The notes below the pieces were generated by a model that searched no databases, was not told the origin of the DNA, and worked only from the letters and a program-made list of their open reading frames with translations. From Streptomyces sp. VRA16 Mangrove soil (GTDB lineage Bacteria > Actinomycetota > Actinomycetes > Streptomycetales > Streptomycetaceae), in assembly GCF_017377775.1 (NCBI RefSeq), contig NZ_JAFVLN010000006.1:124001-188000 (forward strand): DNA of 64,000 nt, in the 5' to 3' direction. How positions within the stretch are numbered: position 1 is the first letter of the stretch; every line of letters starts with the position of its first letter. Below are positions 33,933 to 42,191 of the stretch, in pieces. Both the position numbers and the translations under genes were made by a program.

Positions 33933-34511
33933 TCAGGCGGAGGTCGGCCAGTCCTCGGCCAGGACCGCCATGGTGACCTCGTCCTCCCGGACGCCGTCGC
34001 GCAGTCGGCTCTTGCGGTGCACGCCTTCGAGGACGAAGCCCACCTTCTCGTACACGTGCCGCGCCCGGTGGTTGTCGGCGAACGCCATCAGCTGGATGCG
34101 GTGCAGGCCGAGCGCCCCGAACCCGTACCCGACGATCATGCGGGCCGCCTCGGTGCCGAGGCCCCGGCCGCGGCCGCGCGGGCCCATCAGCGTTCGGAAG
34201 GTGCAGCTGCGGTTGGCGGGGTCCCACTCGTTGAGGACCACCTCGCCGACCACCTCGCCGACCAGCTCACCGGTGGCCCGGTCCGTGACGGCCAGGTCGA
34301 GCCGGTCGGGCTGCGCGCCGCGCGACCCGTACCAGGCGCGCAGCCGCTCCGGCGGGAACGCGTCGGCGCAGCCGCCGCCGGTGCCGTGCAGCACCTCCGG
34401 GTCCGCGACGATCTCCGCCATCGTCGCGGCGTCGGCCTCCGTGAAGGGCCGCAGGACGGTGCGCTCCCCGGTCAGGACCGGCTTGTGGGCGAAGGCGGCG
34501 GTGGCGGTCAT
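33933..34511 (-). CDS. RimJ/RimL-type GNAT acetyltransferase
   Basis: 192 residues from ATG 34511. The N terminus ERTVLRPFTEADAATMAEIV and the acetyl-CoA loop MGPRGRGRGLGTEAARMIVG are characteristic, as is the conserved end YEKVGFVLEGVHRKSRLRDG. It acetylates an amine of an unknown acceptor (protein N terminus, antibiotic or small amine). It converges on the thiolase gene. Confidence 0.87.
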   Translation of the reverse strand: MTATAAFAHKPVLTGERTVLRPFTEADAATMAEIVADPEVLHGTGGGCADAFPPERLRAWYGSRGAQPDRLDLAVTDRATGELVGEVVGEVVLNEWDPANRSCTFRTLMGPRGRGRGLGTEAARMIVGYGFGALGLHRIQLMAFADNHRARHVYEKVGFVLEGVHRKSRLRDGVREDEVTMAVLAEDWPTSA

Positions 34512-34643
34512 CCGGGGATTCTCGGTGCCGCGCGGATCCGCAGGCAACGGAATTCACCCGGTCCTAGGGCCTGGGACGTACGGCCGCAAGACCGGGGGCC
34601 TGCGGCGAAATCCTGATGTATGGGGTGTCCGCGGCCTGAGACC

Positions 34644-36092
34644 ATGACCACCATGTCCCAGACCTCCCCTGACACCCATGCCCGCGCGTCCATAGCTGGG
34701 CGCAGGCCCGCCCCGCCCGCCTGGCTGGTGGTGGCGGTGGCCTGCGCCGGACAGTTCCTCGTCGTCCTCGACGTCTCCGTCGTGAACGTCGCCCTGCCGT
34801 CCATGCGCGCCGACCTGGGCCTGAGCGCCTCGGGGCTGCAGTGGGTGGTCAACGCGTACTCGATCGCGTTCGCCGGTTTCATGCTGCTCGGCGGCCGGGC
34901 CGGCGACCTCTTCGGCCGCAAGCGGATGTTCCTCGTCGGCCTCGGCCTGTTCACGCTGGCCTCGCTCGCGGGCGGGCTCGCGCAGGCGGACTGGCAGCTC
35001 CTCGTGGCGCGGGCCGTGCAGGGCCTGGGCGCCGCGGTCCTCGCGCCCTCCACGCTGACGATCCTGACCTCGGCCGTCCCCGAGGGCGCCGCGCGGGCCC
35101 GCGCCATCGCCACCTGGACCGCGGTCGGCGCGGGCGGCGGCGCGGCGGGCGGCCTCGTCGGCGGCGTCCTGACCGAGGGCCTGAACTGGCGCTGGGTGCT
35201 CCTCATCAACGTGCCGCTCGGCGCCGTCGTCCTCGCGGCCGCCGCCCGCTGGATCCAGGAGTCCCGCGCGGGCGGCGAGCGCCGCCTCGACCTGCCCGGC
35301 GCGCTGCTCGTCACCGCGGGCACGGCGACCCTCGCGTACGCCATCGTGCAGACGGAGGCGGCCGGCTGGGGCTCGGCCGACACCCTGCTGCCGCTCGGCG
35401 CCGCGCTCGCCCTGATCGTCGCGTTCCTGGTGGTGGAGGCCCGTACGCGGCTGCCGCTGATGCCGCTCGGACTGTTCAAGGTACGGTCCGTGGCGGTGGC
35501 CAACGCGGCGATGTTCGTCTGCGGCATGGGCTCGTTCGCCATGTGGTTCTTCATGACGCTGTACGCGCAGAACGTCCTCGGCTACACCCCGATCGAGGCC
35601 GGGCTCGCCCTGGTGCCGAGCTCGCTCGCCGTGGTCACCGGGTCGAAGATCGCGCCGCGCATGATGCGGCGGTTCGGGGCGCGCAACGTGGCGGTGGCGG
35701 GCGTGCTGGTGACCGCGGCCGGGTTCGCCTGGCAGTCCACGATGAGCGCGCACGGCTCGTACGTCGTGACCATCATGCTGCCCGGGATCGTGATGATGGC
35801 CGGTGCCGGGTTCGCCATGACGCCGCTCGCCTCGCTGGCGACGTCGGGGGCGGCGCCGCAGGACGCCGGTCTGGTGTCCGGGCTCATCAACACGTCGCGG
35901 ACGCTGGGGGGTGCGCTGGGGCTCTCGATCCTGTCGACCGTCGCGACGAGCCGCTCCGCGGGAGGGCTGGATCCCGAGGCGCTGACCGAGGGATATGCGG
36001 CGGCGTTCTTGGTCGGCGCGGGGATCTTGGTCGTGGCGGTGGTGGTGCTGGTCGTCTGGATGCCGGGGCGGAAGCGCGCCGTCGCGGGGTGA
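34644..36092 (+). CDS. DHA2-type MFS exporter (14 TM)
   Basis: 482 residues from ATG 34644, with the motif C region ARAVQGLGAAVLAPSTLTIL and A-motif LGGRAGDLFGRKRMFLVGLG typical of the EmrB/QacA group. About fourteen helices are visible. Probably a drug or metabolite exporter. No regulator lies next to it. Tandem GTGCCGG repeats and a large inverted repeat follow its stop. Confidence 0.87.
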   Translation: MTTMSQTSPDTHARASIAGRRPAPPAWLVVAVACAGQFLVVLDVSVVNVALPSMRADLGLSASGLQWVVNAYSIAFAGFMLLGGRAGDLFGRKRMFLVGLGLFTLASLAGGLAQADWQLLVARAVQGLGAAVLAPSTLTILTSAVPEGAARARAIATWTAVGAGGGAAGGLVGGVLTEGLNWRWVLLINVPLGAVVLAAAARWIQESRAGGERRLDLPGALLVTAGTATLAYAIVQTEAAGWGSADTLLPLGAALALIVAFLVVEARTRLPLMPLGLFKVRSVAVANAAMFVCGMGSFAMWFFMTLYAQNVLGYTPIEAGLALVPSSLAVVTGSKIAPRMMRRFGARNVAVAGVLVTAAGFAWQSTMSAHGSYVVTIMLPGIVMMAGAGFAMTPLASLATSGAAPQDAGLVSGLINTSRTLGGALGLSILSTVATSRSAGGLDPEALTEGYAAAFLVGAGILVVAVVVLVVWMPGRKRAVAG

Positions 36093-36099
36093 GGTCGTG

Positions 36100-36134
36100 G
36101 TGCCGGGTGCCGGGTGCCGGGTGCCGGGTGCCGG
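36100..36134. repeat. 7-bp tandem repeat (five copies of GTGCCGG)
   Basis: Five perfect consecutive GTGCCGG units lie between the MFS stop and the large inverted repeat. It is a simple slippage-prone array. Confidence 0.85.
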
Positions 36135-36143
36135 TTCCGCCGT

Positions 36144-36260
36144 GGCTGGTCGCGCAGTTCCCCGCGCCCCTGAGATGCGCACTTCGTGCGGCATCTCCCC
36201 ATGAGGGAAGGCTGCGCGCAGCGCATGCCTTCAGGGGCGCGGGGAAATGCGCGACCAGCC
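36144..36260. repeat. Long inverted repeat of the Streptomyces palindromic family (copy A)
   Basis: 30-base arms (36144-36173 and 36231-36260) pair with one mismatch; the outer motif reads GGCTGGTCGCGCAGTTCCCC. The inner 57 bases hold smaller hairpins, including GCGCACTTCGTGCG. A close relative with the same inner sequence stands at 62207-62318. It lies between the MFS and response-regulator genes, which converge here. Confidence 0.85.
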
Positions 36261-36289
36261 CCCACCGAACCCGCACCCGCCCACGCGAC

Positions 36290-36931
36290 CTACAACCACC
36301 CCTGCTGCCGCGCGAACCGCATCGCCTCCATGCGGTTCCGCGTCCCCGTCTTCCCGATGGCCGAAGACAGATAGTTCCGCACCGTCGACTCCGACAGATG
36401 CAGCTTCCCGGCGATGTCGGAGACGGTCGCCCCGTCCGCCGAGGCCCGGAGGGCATCGGCCTCGCGGGCTGTGAGCGGGCTCGGGCCCGCCGAGAGGGCG
36501 GCCGCGGCGAGGGCCGGGTCGACCACCGTCTCGCCGCGCAGCACCTTGCGGATCGACTCGGCGAGATCCTCGACGGGGCCGTCCTTGACCAGGAAACCCG
36601 CCGCCCCCGCCTCCATGGCCCGGCGCAGATAGCCGGGCCGCCCGAACGTCGTCAGGATCAGCACCCGGCAGTCGGGCACCTCGTCGCGCAGTTCGGCGGC
36701 CGCGTCGAGCCCGCTGCGGCCGGGCAGTTCGATGTCGAGGAGGGCGACGTCGGGCCGGCACTCCAGGGCCTTGTCGACGATCTCGTCGCCGGCCGCGACC
36801 TGCGCGACGACCTCCATGTCCTCCTCCAGGCCGAGGAGCAGTGCGAGCGCGCCGCGCATCATGCCCTGGTCCTCCGCGAGCAGCACCCGCACGCTCTTGG
36901 CCGGCCGGTGGTCCTGAGGCATCTCCGTCAC
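36290..36931 (-). CDS. NarL/LuxR-type response regulator
   Basis: 213 residues. The receiver domain has the phospho-acceptor in ALLDIELPGRSGLD and conserved ILTTFGRPGYLR and GFLVKDGPVEDLA. The C-terminal LuxR helix-turn-helix reads LTAREADALRASADGATVSD with HLSESTVRNYLSSAIGKTG. It is last in an operon with a histidine kinase and an ABC exporter, and is the DNA-binding output, presumably for that operon. Confidence 0.92.
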   Translation of the reverse strand: MTEMPQDHRPAKSVRVLLAEDQGMMRGALALLLGLEEDMEVVAQVAAGDEIVDKALECRPDVALLDIELPGRSGLDAAAELRDEVPDCRVLILTTFGRPGYLRRAMEAGAAGFLVKDGPVEDLAESIRKVLRGETVVDPALAAAALSAGPSPLTAREADALRASADGATVSDIAGKLHLSESTVRNYLSSAIGKTGTRNRMEAMRFARQQGWL

Positions 36932-36942
36932 AGCAGCAGACC

Positions 36943-38205
36943 TTACGTGGTCGTCTCGGCCAGCTCCGCGTCCCGCGCCGACTCACCCTGCCCCACGGGC
37001 AGTTCGGCCGTCACGGTGAACCCGCCGCGCACGCCCGGCCCCGCCGTCAGCGAGCCGCCCGCCGTCGCGAGCCGCTCGGTGAGGCCCTTCAGACCGGTGC
37101 CGCCGACCTTCGGGCCCGCCGCCGGCGCCGGCCCCGACCCGTCGTCGACCACCCGCAGCCGCACCCGCTCCCGCGTCCCCTCGACCGTGATCGTGCAGGT
37201 GGTGGCCGCGCTGTGGCGCACGGCGTTGGTCACCGCCTCCCGCACGACCCAGCCCAGCAGCGCCTCCGTCTGCGCCGAGGGCGGCGGCCCCGACTGGCGT
37301 ACGACCGGCTCGATGCCCGCCGCGGTGAGCGCCGAACGCGCCCGGTCCAGCTCGGTGGCGAGGCTGCCCTCGCGGTACCCGGTGACGGCCTCGCGGATCT
37401 CCGTGAGCGCCTGCCGGCCCACCGCCTCGATGTCGGTGATCTGCTCCAGGGCGGCGTCCATGCTGCGCGGTGCGAGCCGCCGGGCCGCCTCAGACTTCAC
37501 CACGATCACCGACAGGGTGTGCCCGAGCAGGTCGTGTAGGTCGCGGGAGAACCGCAGCCGCTCCTTCTCGACGGCCTGGCGGGCCAACTCCTCGCGGGCG
37601 TCCCGCAGTTCGCGCACGGTCTCGGCCAGGGACAGGATCGCCGCCGTCACCATGGTGGACAGGAACGTGCCGTAGAAGACGGAGACCGCGTCCCAGCCCT
37701 CACGCAGCGCGCCGATGATCCCGGCGAGCGCGCTCAGGCCGATGCCGACCTTCCCGATGTGGCGGCCCCGGACGATCGACCCGACGGCGAGGCCGAGCAG
37801 CGGGAAGAAAGCCAGCCAGTTGCCGCCGTAGCCGCCCGCGAGCCCGCAAGTCAGCAGCGTCATCAGGAGCAGCGCGACCAGCGTCGGGCGGGACTCCCGT
37901 TTCTTCTTGTCGAACGCGCGGAACACCACGTAGATGTAGAGCGAGTTGAACGTGAGCAGGGCGACCCCGGCGATCCAGGGGTTCGGCGTCTCGCCGTTGA
38001 TGAGATTGGAGAACGCGCCGAGCCCCATCAGCAGCCACGGCAGCAGGGCGAAGCCGGAGGGCGGCGGGCCCAGCTCCTCCGCCGGGCGGCCCTCCTTGCC
38101 CCCCTTGCACTCCTTACGGGCCGCCTTCACCCGCTCGTTCTCGGCCTTCCACTCGTCCCGGGCGATCTGCCAGGCCCGCCACCGGTGCTTCAGCTGCAGC
38201 GCCAT
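36943..38205 (-). CDS. Sensor histidine kinase (HisKA_3, DesK-like)
   Basis: 420 residues from ATG 38205 (GGGAG at eight bases); an in-frame ATG at 38229 is possible. Several membrane helices fill residues about 45-200, then a coiled region and the phosphorylated-His box RFSRDLHDLLGHTLSVIVVK and the ATPase end GGTGLKGLTERLATAGG. It should sense a membrane or lipid-linked signal and phosphorylate the regulator 11 bases downstream. The linked ABC-2 exporter suggests the signal is a cell-envelope stress or drug. Confidence 0.9.
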   Translation of the reverse strand: MALQLKHRWRAWQIARDEWKAENERVKAARKECKGGKEGRPAEELGPPPSGFALLPWLLMGLGAFSNLINGETPNPWIAGVALLTFNSLYIYVVFRAFDKKKRESRPTLVALLLMTLLTCGLAGGYGGNWLAFFPLLGLAVGSIVRGRHIGKVGIGLSALAGIIGALREGWDAVSVFYGTFLSTMVTAAILSLAETVRELRDAREELARQAVEKERLRFSRDLHDLLGHTLSVIVVKSEAARRLAPRSMDAALEQITDIEAVGRQALTEIREAVTGYREGSLATELDRARSALTAAGIEPVVRQSGPPPSAQTEALLGWVVREAVTNAVRHSAATTCTITVEGTRERVRLRVVDDGSGPAPAAGPKVGGTGLKGLTERLATAGGSLTAGPGVRGGFTVTAELPVGQGESARDAELAETTT

Positions 38206-38236
38206 GTTCCCGACTCCCCGTTGCTCCATCGCTCTC

Positions 38237-38956
38237 TCAGATGGTCCTTGCCGCCCTGCGGTACGACACCACAGCGTACGAACCGAACACCAGCAGCCAG
38301 CCGATGAGCACGGCGAGGGCCGCGGCGGAGGGCGCGTGCCCGTCGGTGACCGCCGTGCCCAGCTGCGCGAACCGATTCGTCGGCGTGAACGACGACACCC
38401 GCTGCAGCCAGCCGGGGAACAGCTCCACCGGGAACCACAGCCCGCCGAGCACCGCGAGCCCCAGATAGCAGAGCATGTTCACCCCGCCCATGGCCTGCGA
38501 CGTCATCCGGTAGCCGTTGCCCAGGCCCAGCATGGTGAAGGGCAGCGAGCCCAGCCACAGCAGCACCGCGACGGCCGGCCACTTCCAGGAGTCCATCCGT
38601 ACGCCGTTCACCAGTGCCCCCGCGAGCAGCACCGCCGTGATCGCCGGCAGGACGGTGACGGCGCCGGTCAGGGCCCGCCCGAGCACGCCCTGGCGCGGTG
38701 TCATCGGCGTGATCCGCAGCTGCCGCAGCCAGCCGATCGCCCGGTCCTCGGCGACCCCGCCCGCCGTGTTCAGGGACGCGCCGAGCGCCCCGTAGGCGGC
38801 CATGCCGACCATCGACGCCGTCTTCCAACTCCCCGAGTTCTCGCCGATGTTGGTGAACAGGAGATACATCAGGACGGGCATCGCCACGGTGCCGAGCACG
38901 AACCGTCCGTCGCGCAGCGTGCGCCGCACTTCGAGCCGCAGGTAGTCCCACATCAC
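38237..38956 (-). CDS. ABC-2-type exporter permease
   Basis: 239 residues with about six membrane helices. It overlaps the ATPase gene by four bases (ATGA-type overlap) and is followed by the kinase gene after 31 bases. The RxxG-type region after helix 2 (WLRQLRITPMTPRQGVLGRA) is typical of the family. It forms the channel half of an exporter for an unknown lipid, peptide or drug. Confidence 0.87.
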   Translation of the reverse strand: MMWDYLRLEVRRTLRDGRFVLGTVAMPVLMYLLFTNIGENSGSWKTASMVGMAAYGALGASLNTAGGVAEDRAIGWLRQLRITPMTPRQGVLGRALTGAVTVLPAITAVLLAGALVNGVRMDSWKWPAVAVLLWLGSLPFTMLGLGNGYRMTSQAMGGVNMLCYLGLAVLGGLWFPVELFPGWLQRVSSFTPTNRFAQLGTAVTDGHAPSAAALAVLIGWLLVFGSYAVVSYRRAARTI

Positions 38957-39861
38957 ACACGCTCCAGGCCGAGAGGGGATGACGTCAGCGCCATGAAGGC
39001 GTCGTCGAGGGAGGCCGGGGCGACCTCCAGTTTCCGTACGAGGTCCAGGGCGGCCAGCGCCCGCACGGTCGCGTCCGAGTCGGCGGTGCGCAGCCGGGCC
39101 CGGTCGCCGCGGATCTCCACGGAACCGACCCCCGGCAGCAGCGAGAGCCCTTCCGTGCCGTGCCCGGCGAGGTCGAAGGAGACGAGGCTGCCGCCGCCGG
39201 CCCGGCGCAGCTCGTCGCCGCTGCCGTCGGCGACCGGCCGCCCGTGGTCGATGACGACGATCCGGTCGGCGTGCGCGTCGGCCTCCTCCAGATAGTGCGT
39301 GGAGAACAGCACCGTGTGCCCGCGCCGCGCGTACGCCCGCATCGACGCCCAGAACGCGTGCCGTGCCTCCACGTCCAGGGCGGCCGTCGGCTCGTCGAGC
39401 ACGATCAGCGCGGGGTTCCCGGCCAGCGCCACGGCGAACCGCACCCGCTGCGTCTGCCCGCCCGACAGCTTGTCCACCCGGCGGTCCGCGAGCTCCTCGA
39501 TCCCGGCGAGCCGCAGCGCCTCCCGTACGTCCATGGGGGCGGGATAGCGCCGGGCCACGAAGTCCACCAGCTCGGCGACGGTCACCCGGGGCACGGCCCG
39601 GCCCTCCTGGAGCATGGCGCCGACCCGCCCGGCCCGCACCGCCGCCTCGGGCGCCGCGCCGAACAGCTCGACGGTGCCCTCGTCCGGCTCGTCCAGACCG
39701 AGCAGCAGCGAGATCGTCGTGGACTTGCCCGCGCCGTTGCGGCCGAGCAGTGCGACGGTCTCGCCCGCGCCGATGCGCAGCGAGAGCCCGTCGACGGCGC
39801 GTACGTCGCCGAATGTCTTGACGGCCCCCGTGAAGGACACCGCCGGTGTCGTTGTCGTCAT
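38953..39861 (-). CDS. ABC transporter ATP-binding protein
   Basis: 302 residues. Walker A is LLGRNGAGKSTTISLLLG, the signature is LSGGQTQRVRFAVALAG and Walker B is LIVLDEPTAALD; the C-terminal extension (about 220-302) is that of the DrrA/NatA type. It is the first gene of the operon with permease, kinase and response regulator. ATG 39861 follows a 273-base control region shared with the divergent MaoC operon. Confidence 0.92.
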   Translation of the reverse strand: MTTTTPAVSFTGAVKTFGDVRAVDGLSLRIGAGETVALLGRNGAGKSTTISLLLGLDEPDEGTVELFGAAPEAAVRAGRVGAMLQEGRAVPRVTVAELVDFVARRYPAPMDVREALRLAGIEELADRRVDKLSGGQTQRVRFAVALAGNPALIVLDEPTAALDVEARHAFWASMRAYARRGHTVLFSTHYLEEADAHADRIVVIDHGRPVADGSGDELRRAGGGSLVSFDLAGHGTEGLSLLPGVGSVEIRGDRARLRTADSDATVRALAALDLVRKLEVAPASLDDAFMALTSSPLGLERV

Positions 39862-39955
39862 ACCGAGAACGCTATGGAGCGGGGGAGGGGGCGCGGCAGA
39901 TGCGGTTGTCCACGATCGGCCGGTACAAATGTCACGGCCGCCCGCCCCGCCGTCA

Positions 39956-39972
39956 TCTGACGCTCAGTCAGA
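39956..39972. promoter_or_regulatory. Second-motif palindrome (perfect) upstream of the MaoC operon
   Basis: TCTGACGCTCAGTCAGA is a perfect 6-5-6 palindrome, 64 bases before the KstR-like site at 40037 and in the gap shared with the divergent ABC operon. Confidence 0.6.
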
Positions 39973-40036
39973 AAGACGTGACCCGGCCCTTCCCAACCCA
40001 CCCCCGCTTGGCTATACATGAGGATCGCCGGGGGAT

Positions 40037-40050
40037 GAGAACACGTTCTA
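40037..40050. promoter_or_regulatory. KstR-like operator, one mismatch, before the MaoC operon
   Basis: GAGAACACGTTCTA fits TnnAACnnGTTnnA except for the first T; the core AGAACACGTTCT is nearly palindromic. It lies 84 bases before the MaoC-type start. Confidence 0.6.
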
Positions 40051-40134
40051 GCCCGGCCCGTGACGACCTCGGTGCGGCCGACGGTGCGGACGGCCGCACC
40101 GAGGTCTTGACCAGCCTTAGGAGCGTGTGCCGCC

Positions 40135-40989
40135 ATGCCCATCGACGCAGCGCAGGCCGTAGCCGCGGAGCCCAGGTCCGCCGAAATCACCTGGGACCAC
40201 AAGGACATCCAGCTCTACCACCTGGGCCTCGGCGCCGGGATCCCCGCCACCGACCCCGACGAGCTGCGCTACACCCTGGAGTCGAAGCTGCACGTGCTGC
40301 CCAGCTTCGCGACGGTGGCGGGCGCGGGCATGGGCGTCGTCGGCGGCCTCTCGGCACCCGGCATCGACGTCAACCTGGCACACGTCCTGCACGGCGGTCA
40401 GACGATCGAGCTGCACCGCCCGATCCCGGTGAAGGGCAGGGCGACCACCACCTCCCGGGTCGCGGCCGTCTACGACAAGACCAAGGCGGCCGTCCTCGTC
40501 CTGCGCACCGAGGTCGCCGACGCCGAAGGGCCGTTGTGGACCGCCGACGCGCAGATCTTCGTCCGCGGCGAAGGCGGGTTCGGCGGCGAGCGCGGCCCCT
40601 CCGAGCGCCTTGAGGTCCCGGCCCGCGAGCCCGACCGTACGGTCGACCGCCCGATCCGCGAGGACCAGGCGTTGCTCTACCGCCTCTCCGGCGACTGGAA
40701 CCCGCTGCACGCCGACCCCGAGTTCGCGAAGCTGGCCGGCTTCGACCGTCCGATCCTGCACGGCCTGTGCAGCTACGGCATGACGCTGAAGGCCGTCGTC
40801 GACACGCTCCTGGACGGCGACGTCTCCCGCATCACCCGCTACGGCACCCGCTTCGCGGGCATCGTGTTCCCCGGCGAGACGCTGCGCGTGCGCATGTGGC
40901 AGGGGCCGGGCCGGATCCAGGTGACGGTGTCGGCGGTGGAACGCGACGAGGCGCCGGTCCTGGCGGACACCGTCATCGACCACACCTGA
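40135..40989 (+). CDS. MaoC-type (R)-specific enoyl-CoA hydratase (Hsd4B-like)
   Basis: 284 residues in a double hot-dog fold, close in length to the mycobacterial sterol enoyl-CoA hydratase Hsd4B. The hydratase-2 motif is clear: YRLSGDWNPLHADPEFAKLA followed by GFDRPILHGLCSYG, with the catalytic Asp and His. It hydrates 2-enoyl-CoA to (3R)-hydroxyacyl-CoA. It is first in an operon with an ADH and an SDR. The KstR-like and second-motif sites upstream support a sterol side-chain role; the substrate itself is inferred. Confidence 0.88.
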   Translation: MPIDAAQAVAAEPRSAEITWDHKDIQLYHLGLGAGIPATDPDELRYTLESKLHVLPSFATVAGAGMGVVGGLSAPGIDVNLAHVLHGGQTIELHRPIPVKGRATTTSRVAAVYDKTKAAVLVLRTEVADAEGPLWTADAQIFVRGEGGFGGERGPSERLEVPAREPDRTVDRPIREDQALLYRLSGDWNPLHADPEFAKLAGFDRPILHGLCSYGMTLKAVVDTLLDGDVSRITRYGTRFAGIVFPGETLRVRMWQGPGRIQVTVSAVERDEAPVLADTVIDHT

Positions 40990-41029
40990 TTCCCGTACGC
41001 CCGATTCCCGTACGCCTGATTCCCGTACG
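40985..41029. repeat. 15-bp tandem repeat (three copies)
   Basis: Three units of CCYGATTCCCGTACG start at the MaoC stop codon and end just before the ADH ribosome-binding site. They fill the intergenic spacer. Confidence 0.85.
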
Positions 41030-41052
41030 TCCACGTGAAGGAGCCGCACCCC

Positions 41053-42129
41053 ATGCGAGCAGCCGTACTGCACGAGATAGGCCAGGACAAACTTGAGGTA
41101 CTGGACGACGTCGAGGCGGTCGGCTTCGGCCCGGGCAAGGTGCGGATCCGGGTGCGTGCGACGGGCCTGTGCCACTCCGACGTCTCCGCGATGAACGGGG
41201 TGCTGCCGCAGCCCGCCCCGTTCATCCCCGGCCACGAGGGTGCGGGCGAGATCCTCGACGTCGGCGACGGCGTCACGAACCTGACGCCGGGTCAGCGTGT
41301 CCTGGTCTGCTGGCTGCCGGCCTGCGGCGCCTGTCCGGCGTGCAGGCGCGGCCAGACCCAGCTGTGCCTCGCCGGGTTCATGAACGCGGGCACCCCGAAC
41401 TTCAAGCGCCCCGGCGGTGACGTCTTCGGCTTCGCGGGCACCGGCACCTTCACGGAAGAGGTCGTGGTCGACGCGGGCTGCGCCGTGCCCATCCCCGACG
41501 ACGTCCCCTTCGACATCGCCGCGCTCATCGGCTGCGGCGTCACGACGGGCCTCGGTGCGGCCATCAACACCGCGGACGTGGCGGCCGGTTCGTCGGTGGC
41601 GGTCATCGGTTGCGGCGGCGTCGGCATCTCCGCGATCCAGGGCGCCCGCCTCAAGGGCGCCGCGCAGATCGTCGCGGTCGACCCGGTGGAGTCGCGGCGC
41701 GAGGCGGCCCTCACGTTCGGCGCGACGGAAGCGGTGGCCCCGGACGCGCTCGCCGACGCCAAGCAGCGGATCACGGCCGGCGAGGGCTTCGACTACGTCT
41801 TCGAGGTCGTCGGCAAGTCGGCCACGGCCCGCACCGCGTACGAGACGACCCGCCGCGGCGGCACCCTCGTCGTGGTCGGCGCCGGCGCCATGGACGACAA
41901 CCTCCAGCTCAACATGTTCGAGCTGTTCTTCGACGAGAAGCGCATCCTGCCGTCGATGTACGGCGGCGGCGACGTCCTCACGAGCTACGAGCGCGCCATC
42001 GCCCTGTGGCGGGCGGGCCGCATCGACCTGGCGTCCCTGATCACGCACCGGGTCCAACTGGGCGAGATCAACGAGGCGTTGGACCAGATGCGGACGGGCG
42101 CCGCGCTGCGCACCTGCATCGAGATCTAG
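41053..42129 (+). CDS. Zinc-dependent alcohol dehydrogenase (MDR family)
   Basis: 358 residues from ATG 41053 (GAAGGAG upstream). Catalytic zinc ligands lie in TGLCHSDVSAMNG and PGHEGAGEI, the structural zinc loop is CGACPACRRGQTQLC, and the Rossmann motif is VIGCGGVGISAIQGA. It oxidises a primary or secondary alcohol with NAD(P). Its place between the hydratase and the SDR suggests an alcohol or hydroxyacyl intermediate in the same pathway. Tandem 15-base repeats precede it. Confidence 0.9.
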   Translation: MRAAVLHEIGQDKLEVLDDVEAVGFGPGKVRIRVRATGLCHSDVSAMNGVLPQPAPFIPGHEGAGEILDVGDGVTNLTPGQRVLVCWLPACGACPACRRGQTQLCLAGFMNAGTPNFKRPGGDVFGFAGTGTFTEEVVVDAGCAVPIPDDVPFDIAALIGCGVTTGLGAAINTADVAAGSSVAVIGCGGVGISAIQGARLKGAAQIVAVDPVESRREAALTFGATEAVAPDALADAKQRITAGEGFDYVFEVVGKSATARTAYETTRRGGTLVVVGAGAMDDNLQLNMFELFFDEKRILPSMYGGGDVLTSYERAIALWRAGRIDLASLITHRVQLGEINEALDQMRTGAALRTCIEI

Positions 42130-42191
42130 GCCCCGCGAGGGGTGCCCCGGCAACGGAACTGTCCTGCCTTCGGCGAGAGGAAGCCGCAACG

